A stretch of 64,000 nt of DNA from Thiomicrorhabdus heinhorstiae (GTDB lineage: Bacteria; Pseudomonadota; Gammaproteobacteria; Thiomicrospirales; Thiomicrospiraceae): NCBI RefSeq assembly GCF_013391765.2, contig NZ_JACBGI020000003.1:62001-126000 (forward strand), in the 5' to 3' direction. Positions 62,059-64,000 of this stretch are shown here, one piece after another (the stretch's first letter is position 1; each line of letters opens with the position of its first letter). The translations under genes and the position numbers were made by a program. The notes under the pieces were generated by a model. That model had not been told where the DNA came from. It saw nothing but the letters and a program-made list of their open reading frames with translations, and ran no database searches.

Positions 62059-64000
62059 TTTTTGACTCCGATCCCGGCCGCCGGTCCGTTCCCGGCAGCG
62101 TTCATGACATAACGCACTGGAACCTTCTGTGCAGCCAGAACCTGTTCCACCGGCTGACCGGAAATCAAGATCGCCGAACGGGTTGCATAACCATCGATCC
62201 GAACCTCTTTTTCTCCGTGGGGGAAAACCCACGCCAGCCCACTCCAATAATCTCCAAGACTGTTTTCATCCAACATCAACCTGGATCTCTGCTGATTGGT
62301 GACCACAACCCGGGTGAAAAACAAACCGTTTTTCTCAACGGTTCCCAGTGTATTCACCAACAGAGAATCATGGAACCAGTCAAGTCCGGTTCCGCTATCA
62401 AACTGTCCCGGATCGTTTAACAGTTCTTGCACCGTCTGCGCAACCGCTTCCATATTCTGCAGGTTCAGATCACCGTATTTACCGCGCTCTCGGGCAGATT
62501 TTCGCGCCTCGTCATCTAGAAGATCCTTTTGCTCATCCAGACTGAGTTCCTGCTGAACCCGTTTCAGGCCTTCTCCGGTCAGATCAACCGAGTCATAGAT
62601 ATAGGGTTTGATAAGAATCACCAGTTCACTACGACTGAAAGCTTTTTCCTTACTTGATAAAGCGTCTTTTAAAACCGGGATTTTATTCACACCCGGGATT
62701 CCTCTAACATCGTCGCTTTTGCTTTCCTCGATCAAACCGCCGATCGCAATGGTCTGGGCGTGTTTGGCAACGGCCGTCAAGGTCAGCTGAGTCGTAGTGT
62801 AGGTATCGATCGAATAATTTTCCAAAGTCGATCCACCGGTTGAAACCGGAATCGTGGCCGCCCCTTCCTTGATTTGGGAAATTTCCTGCTCGATGTCCAA
62901 CGTTACCGTTGCATCGGAGTTAATCCGCGGCCAGATTTTCAATTTCGTTCCAATATCCTTTTTAGAGATTTCCGTTGTCACCACAATCGGCTGCACGACG
63001 CCATCGGATACGGTTCCCCCTGACGAGGAGACATTTTCAACCAGCGGACGTTCCTCGCCGATAAAGATCTCCGCCTCCTTGTTATTCGATGCCATAATCA
63101 AAGGGGTGGAAATCAGTTTGGTACGATTCTCCGTTTCCAGAAACGCCAGCTTGGCGAGCCAGTTACTGTTTGCCACCTGAAACAGCAGGCTGCCGGTAGT
63201 CAACTGATCCGGCTTCATCCCCAGACCGAACACCTGCTCGGGAATACTGCTGCCTGAACTCAGCGGATTCTGCGTCGACGATGAACTCGGCCCGGAAGTT
63301 GTTTTGCTATCGGTATATTGAAAATCAAAAACCGAATCTTCGTCCTCACCCAGAGCAACCCGCATAATTTTCATTTGCAGCAAAACCTGCTTCGCGGGCT
63401 GGTCGATCTCTTTGATCAACTGCTCGATGTCCTGCAAAGCCCTTTCGTCGCTGCTTCTTACCAATAACAAGTTATGCAGGCTGTTATAGGTCACGCGAAT
63501 CGGCGCCGCCTGAATCATTCCGCTCACATCTGATTCCGTCAGCCGGGTTCTCGCCCCGATCTGTTCCAGCTTTGCGGTAGTTAGAGATTCCAGCGTTTCC
63601 GCATCACCAGCCAATTCATTAGCTTGTGCATTTGAGCCGAGATTCTGGTAATTGTTATTTCTTGAACGGTTGTTTCTCGAATTTCGGTTGCTGCTCACGC
63701 TGCTGCCGGAACTGCTATTCCCCGAATCCATGTCTCCGTCGAATTCGTAACTTTCATCGGTTTCCGGTTCCTGCAGAATCACCCGCGTGCCAAACAAAGC
63801 GCGGATGGAATTTGCCGCACTGACGACGTTCTGATGTTTCAAAGTAAAGACTTTGGTCGATTCATTACGGTATACCAGTACATCTTCTTTAAACTGATCA
63901 CGGGTCATTACCACGAAAACGTTCGAATCCTGACCTTTGCGATACCATAAACCGGTCACTCGGCACATACTGTCAACCGCTTCTTCCAGTGAAGCCTTGC
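62055..64000 (-). CDS. Secretin (GspD/PilQ/MshL-type), N-terminus beyond right edge
   Basis: The frame is open to the window end; at least 648 residues are visible. A short N-domain-like region (FTLKHQNVVSAANSIRALFGTRV) is followed by a Ser/Asn-rich low-complexity stretch, a second N-domain (PIRVTYNSLHNLLLVRSSDERALQDIEQLIKEIDQPAKQVLLQMKI) and the secretin channel domain with KLISTPLIMASNNKEAEIFIGEERP, LKIWPRINSDATVTLDIEQEIS and SELVILIKPYIYD. It forms an outer-membrane ring for type II secretion or pili. After the secretin core come about 190 further residues of unknown fold. A small lipoprotein follows. The exact system cannot be told without the upstream genes. Confidence 0.85.
   Translation of the reverse strand, partial: KASLEEAVDSMCRVTGLWYRKGQDSNVFVVMTRDQFKEDVLVYRNESTKVFTLKHQNVVSAANSIRALFGTRVILQEPETDESYEFDGDMDSGNSSSGSSVSSNRNSRNNRSRNNNYQNLGSNAQANELAGDAETLESLTTAKLEQIGARTRLTESDVSGMIQAAPIRVTYNSLHNLLLVRSSDERALQDIEQLIKEIDQPAKQVLLQMKIMRVALGEDEDSVFDFQYTDSKTTSGPSSSSTQNPLSSGSSIPEQVFGLGMKPDQLTTGSLLFQVANSNWLAKLAFLETENRTKLISTPLIMASNNKEAEIFIGEERPLVENVSSSGGTVSDGVVQPIVVTTEISKKDIGTKLKIWPRINSDATVTLDIEQEISQIKEGAATIPVSTGGSTLENYSIDTYTTTQLTLTAVAKHAQTIAIGGLIEESKSDDVRGIPGVNKIPVLKDALSSKEKAFSRSELVILIKPYIYDSVDLTGEGLKRVQQELSLDEQKDLLDDEARKSARERGKYGDLNLQNMEAVAQTVQELLNDPGQFDSGTGLDWFHDSLLVNTLGTVEKNGLFFTRVVVTNQQRSRLMLDENSLGDYWSGLAWVFPHGEKEVRIDGYATRSAILISGQPVEQVLAAQKVPVRYVMNAAGNGPAAGIGVKK

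Noticed and set aside
61852-62247. 131-codon frame ending with the small lipoprotein
   Set aside because: The first 63 codons lie in the secretin gene in another frame. The lipoprotein signal and ribosome-binding site start at 62058.

Overview
The window looks like chromosomal DNA of a chemolithoautotrophic, sulfur-oxidising gammaproteobacterium, probably of the Thiomicrospira / Hydrogenovibrio / Thiomicrorhabdus group. This assignment is an inference. It rests on two flavocytochrome c sulfide dehydrogenase-type modules, many c-type cytochromes, a periplasmic alpha-carbonic-anhydrase-like protein, and a gammaproteobacterial housekeeping order (thrS-infC-rpmI-rplT-pheS-pheT-ihfA-merR-tRNA-Pro).

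Layout. 0-3.7 kb (minus): an M20 peptidase, two ATP-grasp ligases and the start of an M14 carboxypeptidase form a tight operon that looks like a peptide or amide make-and-trim system. 4-10 kb: gloA, an MFS transporter, aroC, a 4HBT thioesterase, a carbonic-anhydrase-like protein that has lost two of its three zinc histidines, prmB and mogA. 10.1-12.8 kb: lon with an acidic N-terminal extension. 13.4-25.1 kb: two groups of outer-membrane receptor genes, each preceded by a Fur-like AT-rich site. The first holds a diheme MauG/CcpA-type peroxidase, a large lipoprotein, a TonB-dependent receptor and a trypsin/PDZ protease; the second holds a TonB receptor and a Spy-like protein. 25.2-33.1 kb (minus): the translation cluster. 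33.2-38.2 kb: a TPP-riboswitch-controlled thiamine uptake operon (TonB receptor, two YkoF-type thiamine-binding proteins around a methyltransferase, PnuT-type permease) with a convergent kinase-like gene. 38.6 kb: a Pcm-like methyltransferase.

39.5-50.6 kb is the most striking part. Two tandem six-gene operons each encode a cytochrome-bd-superfamily-like membrane pair whose first subunit carries a C-terminal heme c domain, a monoheme cytochrome, a Tat-exported FccB-type sulfide dehydrogenase flavoprotein, a diheme c4-type cytochrome and an unlisted 30-residue single-helix peptide. The two membrane genes appear identical in both copies over about 2.72 kb, while the four downstream genes have diverged, which suggests gene conversion. 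The gene set reads as a self-contained sulfide to cytochrome c to oxygen (or other acceptor) chain.

51-64 kb: a PP2C phosphatase/kinase fusion, an orphan VirB1-like transglycosylase, a prepilin peptidase overlapping an FTR1 iron permease, a MoxR-DUF58-TgpA triad whose transglutaminase lacks the usual catalytic cysteine, a diheme oxidoreductase with a membrane partner, a small lipoprotein, and a secretin that runs off the right edge.
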